Part shown: positions 19,040 to 28,052 of the stretch, in pieces | Layout of the letters: every line of letters starts with the position of its first letter | Numbering within the stretch: the first letter of the stretch is position 1 | Assembly (NCBI GenBank): GCA_945861145.1 | Contig: CAMATL010000005.1 | Location: 1-64,000, forward strand | Source of the DNA: a candidate division TM6 bacterium GW2011_GWF2_37_49 | Lineage (GTDB): Bacteria; Babelota; Babeliae; Babelales; RVW-14 | DNA length: 64,000 nucleotides | Direction of reading: 5' to 3' | Translations under genes and position numbers: made by a program | The notes under the pieces: generated by a model | Databases searched by the model: none | What the model saw: the letters and a program-made list of their open reading frames with translations, nothing else | What the model was told of the DNA's origin: nothing

Positions 19040-19360
19040 TAACGTGAGTTCATAGCTTCAATTTATATGGAAACATTGAGTCGTCCTTTGCATTACAAAA
19101 AGAATATACCTGCGTACGTCGTCCCCGCGAAAGCCTGCCCTCGGCTACGATCGAGGGGCGGGGATCCAGGCTCAATATAAAAATCCATATGATTAAAATT
19201 GGCAAAACACCACACAGATAATCATTTTTATAAATTTTGATGAATTATCAGCCTGGATCCCCGATCAAGTCGGGGACGACGTAGGCGTGTTCTAATTTTT
19301 TTATAAAAATATCGATAGGCTCTTCCTTTTGAAGAATTTTATAACTCCGAACTCACGTTA
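19040..19360. repeat. intergenic nested inverted-repeat element
   Basis: Outer arms TAACGTGAGTTC (19040-19051)/GAACTCACGTTA (19349-19360); inner GTCGTCCCCG...GGGGATCCAGGCT / AGCCTGGATCCCC...CGGGGACGAC. Confidence 0.75.
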
Positions 19361-19373
19361 CAATAAGCCTTTT

Positions 19374-20234
19374 TTAGTCTTCTTGTACACACTCAGAAAG
19401 CGGTTTATTAATAAGATCAGCAACACGCTCACGCAGCGGGCCTGTCGGCTGTGCAGGAACCTTATCTTTTTCAGTAAGGTGTATTTTTACTGAAGTGACT
19501 TTATGCATAAAATCATTGCTGTGCGCATGCCATTGGTATGCTACCTCAAAAACATCTTTCCCGTACATGCTTTCCAGGTACTTGCTTGGCTCTTTGGGCC
19601 CCATGACAGTACACTCGCCAAATTTATATTCCTTTAAAGGAAATAATTCATCGTTGTTTATAAAAATTTCTTCACCATCGCGATACCCATAAATACCATT
19701 ATTCCCAAAAAGCATATGGTACACGCCTGTTAAAATAAAAATAGGTGCGTAATAAACCCTATTACCGCGTTGCTCGGTCAAGAGAAGGTCAGCAAAAATT
19801 TCTTTGTTTTTTATTTTTTCAATTCTAAGAACCACGCCCCAAACCTTTGTGACTCGATAGCCCAAAAAGTTAAAAACTGGATCTAAGCTATAAATTTTTT
19901 CTTCACTACTCTTATCAACACAAAGATCAATATCATCGTCCCAAGGGATTATTCCTTGGTGTCGCACAGACCCCAACAATGTTCCGCTATCAATCCAGTA
20001 CGTAACACCGCAATGTGTAAAAATTTCATGAACATCCTTCATAAGCTGGTACATTTCATGAATTTTACTTGGAGCTGTAAAAATCGGTATCCCAAGTGGC
20101 GTTTCGGCAGAACAATTTTCTTTTAGTTGCAACATTTTAAATTGAGTTTTAAGCCAGGCTACCCCTGGAATTTCAAAACAATGGACCGGATTGGCAACCA
20201 GAGATAATGCAAAAAAAATATAAGCTATCTTCAT
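19374..20234 (-). CDS. LicD/fukutin-like nucleotidyltransferase-fold protein with signal peptide
   Basis: YWIDSGTLLGSVRHQGIIPWDDDIDLCVDK motif; N-term MKIAYIFFALSLVANPVHC. Confidence 0.82.
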   Translation of the reverse strand: MKIAYIFFALSLVANPVHCFEIPGVAWLKTQFKMLQLKENCSAETPLGIPIFTAPSKIHEMYQLMKDVHEIFTHCGVTYWIDSGTLLGSVRHQGIIPWDDDIDLCVDKSSEEKIYSLDPVFNFLGYRVTKVWGVVLRIEKIKNKEIFADLLLTEQRGNRVYYAPIFILTGVYHMLFGNNGIYGYRDGEEIFINNDELFPLKEYKFGECTVMGPKEPSKYLESMYGKDVFEVAYQWHAHSNDFMHKVTSVKIHLTEKDKVPAQPTGPLRERVADLINKPLSECVQED

Positions 20235-20271
20235 GAAAGAGCCTTATTTTAAAAGAAATTTATGTTAGTTA

Positions 20272-21309
20272 CTAAACACGAATTAACGGCGTCTGTGCAA
20301 GCTCTTCAAGAGTACGCGCTGACGCGCATTGCATTGCAATCCGCAACTGAGCGCTAAAAATTTTAATTTCTTCATCCAGCGCCTCAGGTGACTGGACCGC
20401 AGCGCGCAAGAAAGGAGCTGCAAGGCCTCCCAATGATGCTCCTAGTGCAACGCATTTTGCCACATCAATACCATTGCGCAACCCACCACTGGCAAACAAT
20501 GGTAGATTCGGAGCCACCCGATGAGCTATTAAAAGTGCTTCAGATGTTGAAATCCCCCAATCAGCAAATGCACGCGCCACTTGTGCATGAAAGCGTGTCG
20601 GTGAACGATGATACTCAACTTCGCTCCATGAAGTACCACCAGCACCAGCTACATCTATGGCAGATACACCAGCCGCCACAAGGCTTCGTACGGCGGCATC
20701 AGAAAACCCCCACCCAACCTCCTTAGCAACAACTGGCACATTGAGCGTACAACAAACCTGTTCAACTTTTTTTAATAATCCAGCCCAGCGAGTATCACCT
20801 TCTGGCTGTACCGCTTCTTGCAACACATTAAAATGAAGTACAAGCGCATCAGCACCAACCATCTCAACCGCTCGCCTACATTCATCAATGCCATAGCTAT
20901 AATTCAACTGAACAGCGCCAAGATTAGCCAACAGCAAAATATCTGGCGCTACTGACCGAACCTGAAAGGTGGCTGCTAATTTAGGATTTTCAATCGCTGC
21001 CCGCTGCGAACCAAGCCCCATCGCAATGCCATGCTTCTGCGCAGCTTGAGCAAGTATAAGATTGATTTGGTGAGCTTCTGGAGTGCCCCCTGTCATCGCA
21101 GAAATAAGAATAGGCGCCCGCAAGGAGCGCCCAAAAAGATTTAGGCTCGTATCAATATCTTCTAGATTAATTTCAGGGATAGCCTGATGTTCAAAACGGT
21201 AACGCTCTAAGCCAGTTGTTAAATGCGGGAACTGCACATCTTCTTCAAGGTTAATACGGATGTGATCAGTTTTTCGCGTACTGGTAACACTACCCACTAT
21301 TGTTTGCAT
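20272..21309 (-). CDS. fni: isopentenyl-diphosphate delta-isomerase, type 2
   Basis: RTDHIRI / [86 protein letters not shown]. Confidence 0.93.
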   Translation of the reverse strand: MQTIVGSVTSTRKTDHIRINLEEDVQFPHLTTGLERYRFEHQAIPEINLEDIDTSLNLFGRSLRAPILISAMTGGTPEAHQINLILAQAAQKHGIAMGLGSQRAAIENPKLAATFQVRSVAPDILLLANLGAVQLNYSYGIDECRRAVEMVGADALVLHFNVLQEAVQPEGDTRWAGLLKKVEQVCCTLNVPVVAKEVGWGFSDAAVRSLVAAGVSAIDVAGAGGTSWSEVEYHRSPTRFHAQVARAFADWGISTSEALLIAHRVAPNLPLFASGGLRNGIDVAKCVALGASLGGLAAPFLRAAVQSPEALDEEIKIFSAQLRIAMQCASARTLEELAQTPLIRV

Positions 21310-21339
21310 AATCCAGTACCCTCTCCCTTATAAAATTAA

Positions 21340-22008
21340 TTAAGCATCGCAAATCAATAACCTTGCTTTAATAATTTCAATCATTGCAGCAACATCAGCT
21401 GCAGTATCGCCTTCACCAGAAACAATATGGTCAACCCTACCCTTACAAGGCTCTACATATTTATCATGCATAGGTCTTACCGTGGCCTCAATTTGAGCCT
21501 CAATGCTTTCAGCCGTACGCCCGCGCTCTTCCATATCTCTTGCTTTGCGTCGTGCATAACGTTTTTCAGCAGGTGTATCTATAAAAAATTTAAGATCAAA
21601 AAGACCATCTAATTCAGGAACTGCAAATATAAGGATACCCTCAACAAGAATAATGTGTTTAGGCCGTACAGTCTTTGCTTCTAGATTATCTCTTGATACC
21701 ACCACTCTTGAATGAGTCGCAAAATCATAATCTTGTATAACAATAGGCTTCCGCTCTTTAAGATCTAACAGATGCTCTCTGAGCAAGGTAGATTCAAGAG
21801 CGTCAGGATGATCAAAATTAGTAACTGCTCGCTCCTCTACTGTTAAATCAGGGGGGAGCTCTATGTAATAAGAATCATGACTAATATCGGCAACATTATC
21901 CCCAAAAACCGCTTTTAACTCAGCTGCTAACGCTTTGGTAAATGTAGTTTTACCTGACCCTGTACCACCGGCAATACCAATTACAAGAATCTTTTCAGGG
22001 TTAATCAT
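21340..22008 (-). CDS. udk: uridine kinase
   Basis: ILVIGIAGGTGSGKTTF, SHDSYY, NFDHPDALESTLL, VEGILIF; ORF extends to 22098 but MINPEK at 22008 fits the family start. Confidence 0.9.
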   Translation of the reverse strand: MINPEKILVIGIAGGTGSGKTTFTKALAAELKAVFGDNVADISHDSYYIELPPDLTVEERAVTNFDHPDALESTLLREHLLDLKERKPIVIQDYDFATHSRVVVSRDNLEAKTVRPKHIILVEGILIFAVPELDGLFDLKFFIDTPAEKRYARRKARDMEERGRTAESIEAQIEATVRPMHDKYVEPCKGRVDHIVSGEGDTAADVAAMIEIIKARLLICDA

Positions 22009-22203
22009 AGAAAAATTTGCTCCAAAAACAAAAACCCTAGCACAACAAACCAGCACCATTAAAACTGACAATATTAATGTACAAAGAAAAAACATCATTC
22101 CCCAGAATCAAAGTTCTTGAGAAATATTACTCAATCAGAGCAAACTAGCAAATTTTTAATCGAATTTCACTACATTAAATCTCTTTTTGGTATACTATTC
22201 TTT

Positions 22204-24180
22204 ATGGAAAAAAAAGAATTTAAATTAAAATCTCCCTTCCCGCCTGCTGGCGACCAACCAGCTGCAATAAAAGGCTTAGCACGCAATCGGCCAGGCAAAT
22301 CCTTGCTGCTCGGCGTTACAGGATCAGGTAAAACATTTACGCTGGCAAATGTTATCGAGAAAACACAAAAAAACGTTTTGGTCCTTAGCCCGAATAAAAC
22401 ACTTGCTGCACAGCTTTACGAAGAATTTTCTCTTTTTTTTCCTGATAATAAAGTGTGTTATTTTGTGAGCTACTACGATTACTACCAACCAGAATCGTAC
22501 ATGCCAGCACAAGACATCTACATCCCCAAAGAAACAAAAATTAACAGTGAAATCGAGCGGCTCCGCGTTGAAGCAACGGCTTCGATCATCAATCGCAATG
22601 ACGTTATCGTGGTAGCTTCAGTTTCAGCCATATACTCGCTCGGCAACCCAGAAGACTACCGCAACCTAGCGTTCCCCATTAAAGTTGGCGACAAAATCAC
22701 GCGCAAAGACCTTATCGATAAGCTAATCTTCATCCAGTACCAGCGCAATGACGTTGACCTAAAGTTTGGTAATTTTCGGGTTATTGGCAATACCATCACG
22801 ATTAATTTGCCCTACATCAAAGAAAATTTACGCATAGAGCTTTTTGGTGACCGCATTGATCTGATTGAATTTATTGACAGTAGAGATCATAAATTTTTAC
22901 AGGCGTTGGATAATTTTCTTATCTTCCCTGCCAAGCATTTTGTCACCCCGCAAGACAAGCGCGATGGCGCCATCGCTCAAATTAAAGCAGACCTTGAGCG
23001 TGAGACAGCCGCCATGACTAACCCCCTGTACAAAGAGCGGCTTAATACACGCATCAATCATGATATCGACATGCTACGCGAAACAGGCTACTGCAGCGGC
23101 GTTGAAAATTATTCACGTTATTTTGATGGCCGAGCTCCTGGCGATGCTCCGTACAGCTTGTTTGAATTTTTTGGTGATGATTTTTTACTCATCATCGATG
23201 AATCACATATCACGCTGCCCCAGCTTGGCGCCATGTACAAAGGTGACCGCTCGCGTAAAAACTCACTCATCGAGTATGGCTTTCGCTTGCAGTCGGCATA
23301 CGATAACCGTCCGCTGCAATTTGAAGAAATCGAAAAATATTTTAAGGACGTTATTTTCGTCTCCGCGACACCAAGTGCCTATGAGCTTGAGCATGCAGAT
23401 ACAATCATCGAGCAAATTGTGCGCCCTACCGGGATCCCTGACCCGCTGATCGAAATATATCCACGAGAAGGGCAAATCGAACATTTGATCGCACAAATCA
23501 ATGCCACAACCGAAGCTGGCTATCGCACACTCGTTACCGTGCTAACTAAGCGCGCCGCCGAAGAAATGGCTAACTTTTTAGAAAATCAAAAAATCAAGGT
23601 GTGCTACATGCACAGCGATATCAAGACACCACAGCGCACCGAGATGCTGCATAAACTACGCTTAGGTGTCTTTGACTGCCTTGTTGGTATTAACCTGCTG
23701 CGCGAAGGCCTCGACTTACCAGAAGTAGCTCTGGTCACGATTATGGATGCCGACATTGAAGGCTTTTTACGCAACGACCGATCATTAATCCAAACCATCG
23801 GCCGAGCAGCGCGCAACATCCATAGCAGAGTTTTGTTTTACGCTGATCGCATTACCAATTCAATGCAGCGAGCAATCGATGAAACCCATCGTCGACGCGA
23901 GATTCAAATAGCTCACAATGAAAAACAGGGAATCACGCCGATATCAGTACATCGTGATGTCACCAAGAGCATCTCAAGCCTGCAAGAAGCTATCGCTCTG
24001 GCTTCCAACTTTAAAAATAAAAAAACCAAGATCAAACCTAAAAACGCAGAAGATGCGCAACAACTTATTGCTCAATTTCAAGAAGCAATGCAGCAGGCAG
24101 CTGAGGACCTCGATTTTGAAAAAGCGATCGATTTGCGCGATCATATTATCGCACTGCAAAAACAATTTTTGGATAAATAG
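22204..24180 (+). CDS. uvrB: UvrABC system protein B
   Basis: FPPAGDQPAAIKGL, GVTGSGKTFT, YYDYYQPESYMP, INLLREGLDLPEVALV; C-terminal UVR motif. Start likely 22204 (MEKKEFKLK). Confidence 0.96.
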   Translation: MEKKEFKLKSPFPPAGDQPAAIKGLARNRPGKSLLLGVTGSGKTFTLANVIEKTQKNVLVLSPNKTLAAQLYEEFSLFFPDNKVCYFVSYYDYYQPESYMPAQDIYIPKETKINSEIERLRVEATASIINRNDVIVVASVSAIYSLGNPEDYRNLAFPIKVGDKITRKDLIDKLIFIQYQRNDVDLKFGNFRVIGNTITINLPYIKENLRIELFGDRIDLIEFIDSRDHKFLQALDNFLIFPAKHFVTPQDKRDGAIAQIKADLERETAAMTNPLYKERLNTRINHDIDMLRETGYCSGVENYSRYFDGRAPGDAPYSLFEFFGDDFLLIIDESHITLPQLGAMYKGDRSRKNSLIEYGFRLQSAYDNRPLQFEEIEKYFKDVIFVSATPSAYELEHADTIIEQIVRPTGIPDPLIEIYPREGQIEHLIAQINATTEAGYRTLVTVLTKRAAEEMANFLENQKIKVCYMHSDIKTPQRTEMLHKLRLGVFDCLVGINLLREGLDLPEVALVTIMDADIEGFLRNDRSLIQTIGRAARNIHSRVLFYADRITNSMQRAIDETHRRREIQIAHNEKQGITPISVHRDVTKSISSLQEAIALASNFKNKKTKIKPKNAEDAQQLIAQFQEAMQQAAEDLDFEKAIDLRDHIIALQKQFLDK

Positions 24181-24400
24181 ATTAGGCTCTGTTGAGTTTT
24201 TAACGTAACCATATGATAGCCCCCATCTTTGTGGGGGCTATCATAGTAATACCAATTACACAAATTAATCATACATTTTAAAAACAGCTAACTCTTGCCA
24301 ATAAGAGGCCACTGGTTATGCAATCCTGCTTTTCGAGCCATAGCTTACTTCGATACGCGATTGCAACGCAATTGTATCGAGGGGTGATCCGAGATCCATT

Positions 24401-25060
24401 CTAATTCATATGATTGACATCACTAATCAGCTCTAATTCTTTAATCGAATAAGCGCCTTCGCGAATAACGCGTAAATTTTCGCTAGAACAATCAATAATT
24501 GTTGATGGGGTACTTACGTGTGTTTTGGTTGTTTCATCAACCACAATACAAGCAACCTCTTTAGCAATCAAAAGGTCTAAATCCTCAACGCGCTCAGCTA
24601 CCGGCATGCCAGATTTATTGGCGCTTGTTGAAAATAAACCATCGAAATGTTGTAGCACACCCAAAAGTCCTGCGTGGTTGGGGACGCGTAAGGCAATCGT
24701 GCCGTCGTGTGATTTTAAATAGGCTGGCAATCCTACATGTGCTTTGAGGATCAAGGTGAGTGGTCCTGGCCAGCAATGCTCTATTAATTTTTGTACTGGT
24801 GCTAGTAATGGCCCTGGGATGAAATGTACAAGTTTTGACTTGTCGGCAATTAAAACAATATATGATTTTTCAGCGCGACCTTTAATGTTATTGAGAGCAG
24901 CATGTCCAACCGCCGTGGTGTTTGCCAGCAAGCCTAGAACTGTGTCAGAGGCGCCGGCAATAACTTTGCCGTTTTTTATTAATGTGATGATTTGTTGCTG
25001 ATCGGTAGTGTTTTGCCAAGACAGCTGATTTAAATTATGGTCCATAATCACAATTTCCAT
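24401..25060 (-). CDS. tsaC: Sua5/YciO/YrdC-family threonylcarbamoyladenylate synthase
   Basis: IITLIKNGKVIAGASDTVLGLLANTT, NIKGRAEKSYIVLIAD, TIALRVPNHAGLLGVLQHFDGLFSTSANKSGMP. Confidence 0.88.
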   Translation of the reverse strand: MEIVIMDHNLNQLSWQNTTDQQQIITLIKNGKVIAGASDTVLGLLANTTAVGHAALNNIKGRAEKSYIVLIADKSKLVHFIPGPLLAPVQKLIEHCWPGPLTLILKAHVGLPAYLKSHDGTIALRVPNHAGLLGVLQHFDGLFSTSANKSGMPVAERVEDLDLLIAKEVACIVVDETTKTHVSTPSTIIDCSSENLRVIREGAYSIKELELISDVNHMN

Positions 25061-25179
25061 TCATTTGAATTAATAGATATTTTTAGCTAATTGCACAGCG
25101 ATGATTCCTTGAGTTCAATGTAATCATCAGAGGAGGGGAGTTTAAACTCCCCTCTTTTTCTTTGCCAACAAAATCTAGA

Positions 25180-25416
25180 TTATTTAACCTCAATATGCAG
25201 ATCTGCAATTTTACGATACAGTGTGCTGCGGCTTATGCCAAGCATTTTTGCACTAGCAAACATATTGCCATTTGTTTCTTCGAGCACAATTTTAATGACT
25301 GAGCGTTCAACCTCTTCCACAATGAGTGGGTAGATGTTGCCTTCATTGTGAATGCCGATACCGTGGATCATGTGTAGTACTTCTTTGCGTAAAAAATCAT
25401 ATAACGATCCAGTCAT
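25180..25416 (-). CDS. Fis-type helix-turn-helix protein
   Basis: VERSVIKIVLEETNGNMFASAKMLGISRSTLYRKIADL: Fis/NtrC C-terminal HTH. Confidence 0.75.
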   Translation of the reverse strand: MTGSLYDFLRKEVLHMIHGIGIHNEGNIYPLIVEEVERSVIKIVLEETNGNMFASAKMLGISRSTLYRKIADLHIEVK

Positions 25417-25428
25417 AAGATACCGTCC

Positions 25429-26391
25429 TTATTTCTTCATACGCGCAAAGTGCTGTGCGTACAAAAAATCAAAAAAACAAAATGAATGTCCACGCTTAAT
25501 GTTGTAATCGATTGTGTAGAGCTGCGCCAATAGCTTTTGAAAATATTCTGGCTGGTAGTTTTGCCACTCGCGGGTGATGAAGCTGTAGGGAAGTTTAAAT
25601 CCCATCTTCTTTGCTAATATAATATTTTTTTGTTGTGCAAAAGTAATCACGTGAAACGCTCGCCACCATTGATCGTGCCAAAACGCGAGCCAAAAAACCG
25701 GTGGGTATTCGCTACTGATATTGCTCCAGGTTGTAAAAAAGCTGCGGTCTCGTTTAAAAAACGCCTGACTTAAATTTGAAAGCTCCGCACTGAGCGGCAG
25801 CAACGGCGTGAGGTAGCGCACAAAATCAGGAAGGTGTTTGACGTGGACCAGCTCAATGCTATCTAGAATTGTTATAAACAAATTAAGAGGGAGCTGCTGA
25901 TTTTGATTGAGCAGCGCTTCGATGACGCTCCGCTTAGGCGGATTAGCTAACGTTTTAGATGCAAATAGTTGCGCTAGCGCCATGCCATCCGCCGCGGTTA
26001 TATCAACAGGGAGCTGGATCGTTTGTAGCGAAATTTTTGCTGGAACTTCTTGCACAAAAAGCGCAATGCGGTTCTCGCCTACATAACCATTTAAGCCAGC
26101 CAGTAAAGCATCACGGTTTTTTGTTGTAAAGCCATCTTCTACATCACCAAGCCAGAAAAATGAAGCTTGGCCGAGGACAGTTTGTTGTAATAGAGGTAAA
26201 AGTGTTTTTACGTCTTGGGTTGAAAGCTGCACGCGGCTGCGAGGGATTGTTAAAATTTTGTCTGCTTCAATTTTTTGCAGTACCTTGCGCATGAATTGAT
26301 ACGGAAAGCTGTTTGATACAAAACAGGTTACTGGTGTGCGCTGCCAGTACGCAGGATCAAAAACAATATTTAAAATTTGTTGGATAGTCAT
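25429..26391 (-). CDS. holA: DNA polymerase III delta subunit-like (HolA)
   Basis: Diverged; position next to an LptE-like lipoprotein gene matches lptE-holA synteny; fold-length pattern compatible. Confidence 0.5.
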   Translation of the reverse strand: MTIQQILNIVFDPAYWQRTPVTCFVSNSFPYQFMRKVLQKIEADKILTIPRSRVQLSTQDVKTLLPLLQQTVLGQASFFWLGDVEDGFTTKNRDALLAGLNGYVGENRIALFVQEVPAKISLQTIQLPVDITAADGMALAQLFASKTLANPPKRSVIEALLNQNQQLPLNLFITILDSIELVHVKHLPDFVRYLTPLLPLSAELSNLSQAFFKRDRSFFTTWSNISSEYPPVFWLAFWHDQWWRAFHVITFAQQKNIILAKKMGFKLPYSFITREWQNYQPEYFQKLLAQLYTIDYNIKRGHSFCFFDFLYAQHFARMKK

Positions 26392-26395
26392 ATTT

Positions 26396-27043
26396 TTACT
26401 GCAGGTGTCGTCTAAAGGTTTGTTCGATAATTTGAATATGGTGCTCAAGCATACCACGCAAGCTGTGCACCGTGTAGGCATCTTGTTGTAATGGTGCTAG
26501 CGCTTTGGAAATAATCGTTTCAAATATAAACGTTTTTTCTAGAACCAACTCTTTGCGGAAATTATACAGCGAGCAAATAGCTTTGAGCTCAACTAATTTG
26601 TGCAACAATACAACGTCTTGGGAGATAAAGTGTTGTGTTGGCATTAGCCATTCAACCGTTGTTTTGAGTACATAACCTTGCTGTGGGCAGGTTGCAACAT
26701 CGTAACCTTGTCGCTGAAAAGTGTTAACCAATGCATCATAAAGCAGCTGGCTTATTGGTTCGGCAGCGGTGTCATTGATTGGCATGGCAATAAAAATTGG
26801 GGTCTGTGGCCGTGAGGCAATGCGCACGCGGTGACTGCAGGCAGGTAGCATGAGAAGAAGGAATAGAGGAATTACTCTGAACAGGCCATTGAATAATTTC
26901 TTGTTAAAAAGAAGCCTGTTTTTGCTGTCGTTTCCTCGAAGGAGGGAATCCAGGTTTTTTATTAATTTAAAAAAATTAAGGATATTTCCCTGAAGAGATC
27001 TATGAGTGAATATTGTTTGGAACAAAGCTGAATTTAAAATCAA
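26396..27043 (-). CDS. LptE-like outer-membrane LPS-assembly lipoprotein; true start uncertain
   Basis: Lipobox-like LLLMLPACSHR followed by FIAMPINDTAAEPISQLLYDALVNTFQRQGYDV; N-terminal part of the ORF overlaps a dispersed repeat, so it is probably not translated. Confidence 0.6.
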   Translation of the reverse strand: MILNSALFQTIFTHRSLQGNILNFFKLIKNLDSLLRGNDSKNRLLFNKKLFNGLFRVIPLFLLLMLPACSHRVRIASRPQTPIFIAMPINDTAAEPISQLLYDALVNTFQRQGYDVATCPQQGYVLKTTVEWLMPTQHFISQDVVLLHKLVELKAICSLYNFRKELVLEKTFIFETIISKALAPLQQDAYTVHSLRGMLEHHIQIIEQTFRRHLQ

Positions 27044-27088
27044 TGCAATCCTTGCTCTTGCCTGGATCCTCGCCTTCGCGAGGACGAC
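26926..27088. repeat. imperfect GGATCC-type inverted repeat
   Basis: tgtcgtttcctcgaaggagggaatccagg ... cctggatcctcgccttcgcgaggacgacc. Confidence 0.7.
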
Positions 27089-27139
27089 CGAACAAGTAAT
27101 GTTCTAGATTGGTACTAGCAATGCACAAAAATTTTATTT

Positions 27140-28039
27140 TTATGATTTCACAATGCGGTTACCAAGGCTGAATGGGCCGGGTTTTTGATTGTTTTGTTGA
27201 GTGGGTGTGGCAGGTGCTTGGCGAGAATTGCGTTGACGATCTTGGCTCATATTCAGCAACGCTGTGATGTTTTCGTTGAGCTCACTTGCTTCAAGATCAA
27301 GTGTGGCAAGCTTTTGCGCGGTAACGGTAAAAATCTGTTTTACGCTTTCTTGAGCAAGTGCTTTAGCCGCATCAAATTGCTCCCAGGCGAGTGGTGTTTT
27401 TTCTGACGTGCCTTGCACCTCAACGAGACGGTTGCCTTGCGTGATGATGAAATTAAAGTCAGCTTCGGCAGCACTATCTTCTGGGTAGTCAAGATCGGTA
27501 GCTAAGTGGTCCTTAACGAATCCAACAGAGATACCGGCGATACGTTCAACAAAGATATTAGAGCTGGTAATTTTTTTATCAAACCAGCGCTTGGTAGCTA
27601 TTTCAAGCGCTAGACTTGCGGCCGTAATACAAGCAACGCGTGTGCCGCCATCAGCTTGCAAGACATCGCAATCGATAAGAATAGTTTTATCGCGTAGCAA
27701 TGAAAGATCAACGCAGGTGCGTAAGCAGCGACCAAGAAGTCGCGAGATTTCAACACTGCGAGCGTTGCGCTGCGCTTGTGATGATTCACGATTATTGCGT
27801 TGATGAGTAGAGCTTGGCAACATGGCATATTCGGCGGAAAGCCACCCAACAGGTTGACCCTTGAGAAAGGGTGGCAACCCTTGTTGTAGCGTAATGCTGG
27901 CAAGTACCTTGGTGTTGCCCTGCGAAAATAGAACTGATGCGCTTGTATAACCAAGCGCATCAACTACAAAATCTATCGCACGAATTTCATGCGGTGCGCG
28001 CTCAAGGGCGCGCACCAAATTAGTGAGATTGCTTTCCAT
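27140..28039 (-). CDS. rph: ribonuclease PH
   Basis: GNTKVLASITLQQGLPPFLKGQPVGWLSAEYAMLPSSTHQRNNRES, EISRLLGRCLRTCVDLSLL, IDCDVLQADGGTRVACITAA, VQGTSEKTPL. Confidence 0.93.
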   Translation of the reverse strand: MESNLTNLVRALERAPHEIRAIDFVVDALGYTSASVLFSQGNTKVLASITLQQGLPPFLKGQPVGWLSAEYAMLPSSTHQRNNRESSQAQRNARSVEISRLLGRCLRTCVDLSLLRDKTILIDCDVLQADGGTRVACITAASLALEIATKRWFDKKITSSNIFVERIAGISVGFVKDHLATDLDYPEDSAAEADFNFIITQGNRLVEVQGTSEKTPLAWEQFDAAKALAQESVKQIFTVTAQKLATLDLEASELNENITALLNMSQDRQRNSRQAPATPTQQNNQKPGPFSLGNRIVKS

Positions 28040-28052
28040 CGCGTAATTGCTC

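Noticed and set aside
22324-24208. Alternative-frame ORFs within uvrB (23060..23449 +, 23604..23819 -, 23918..24208 +)
   Set aside because: Fully contained in the uvrB coding frame; no independent signals.
24213-24245. Hairpin atgatagcccccatctttgtgggggctatcat after uvrB as a special element
   Set aside because: Ordinary terminator-like hairpin in a gene end position; not unusual.
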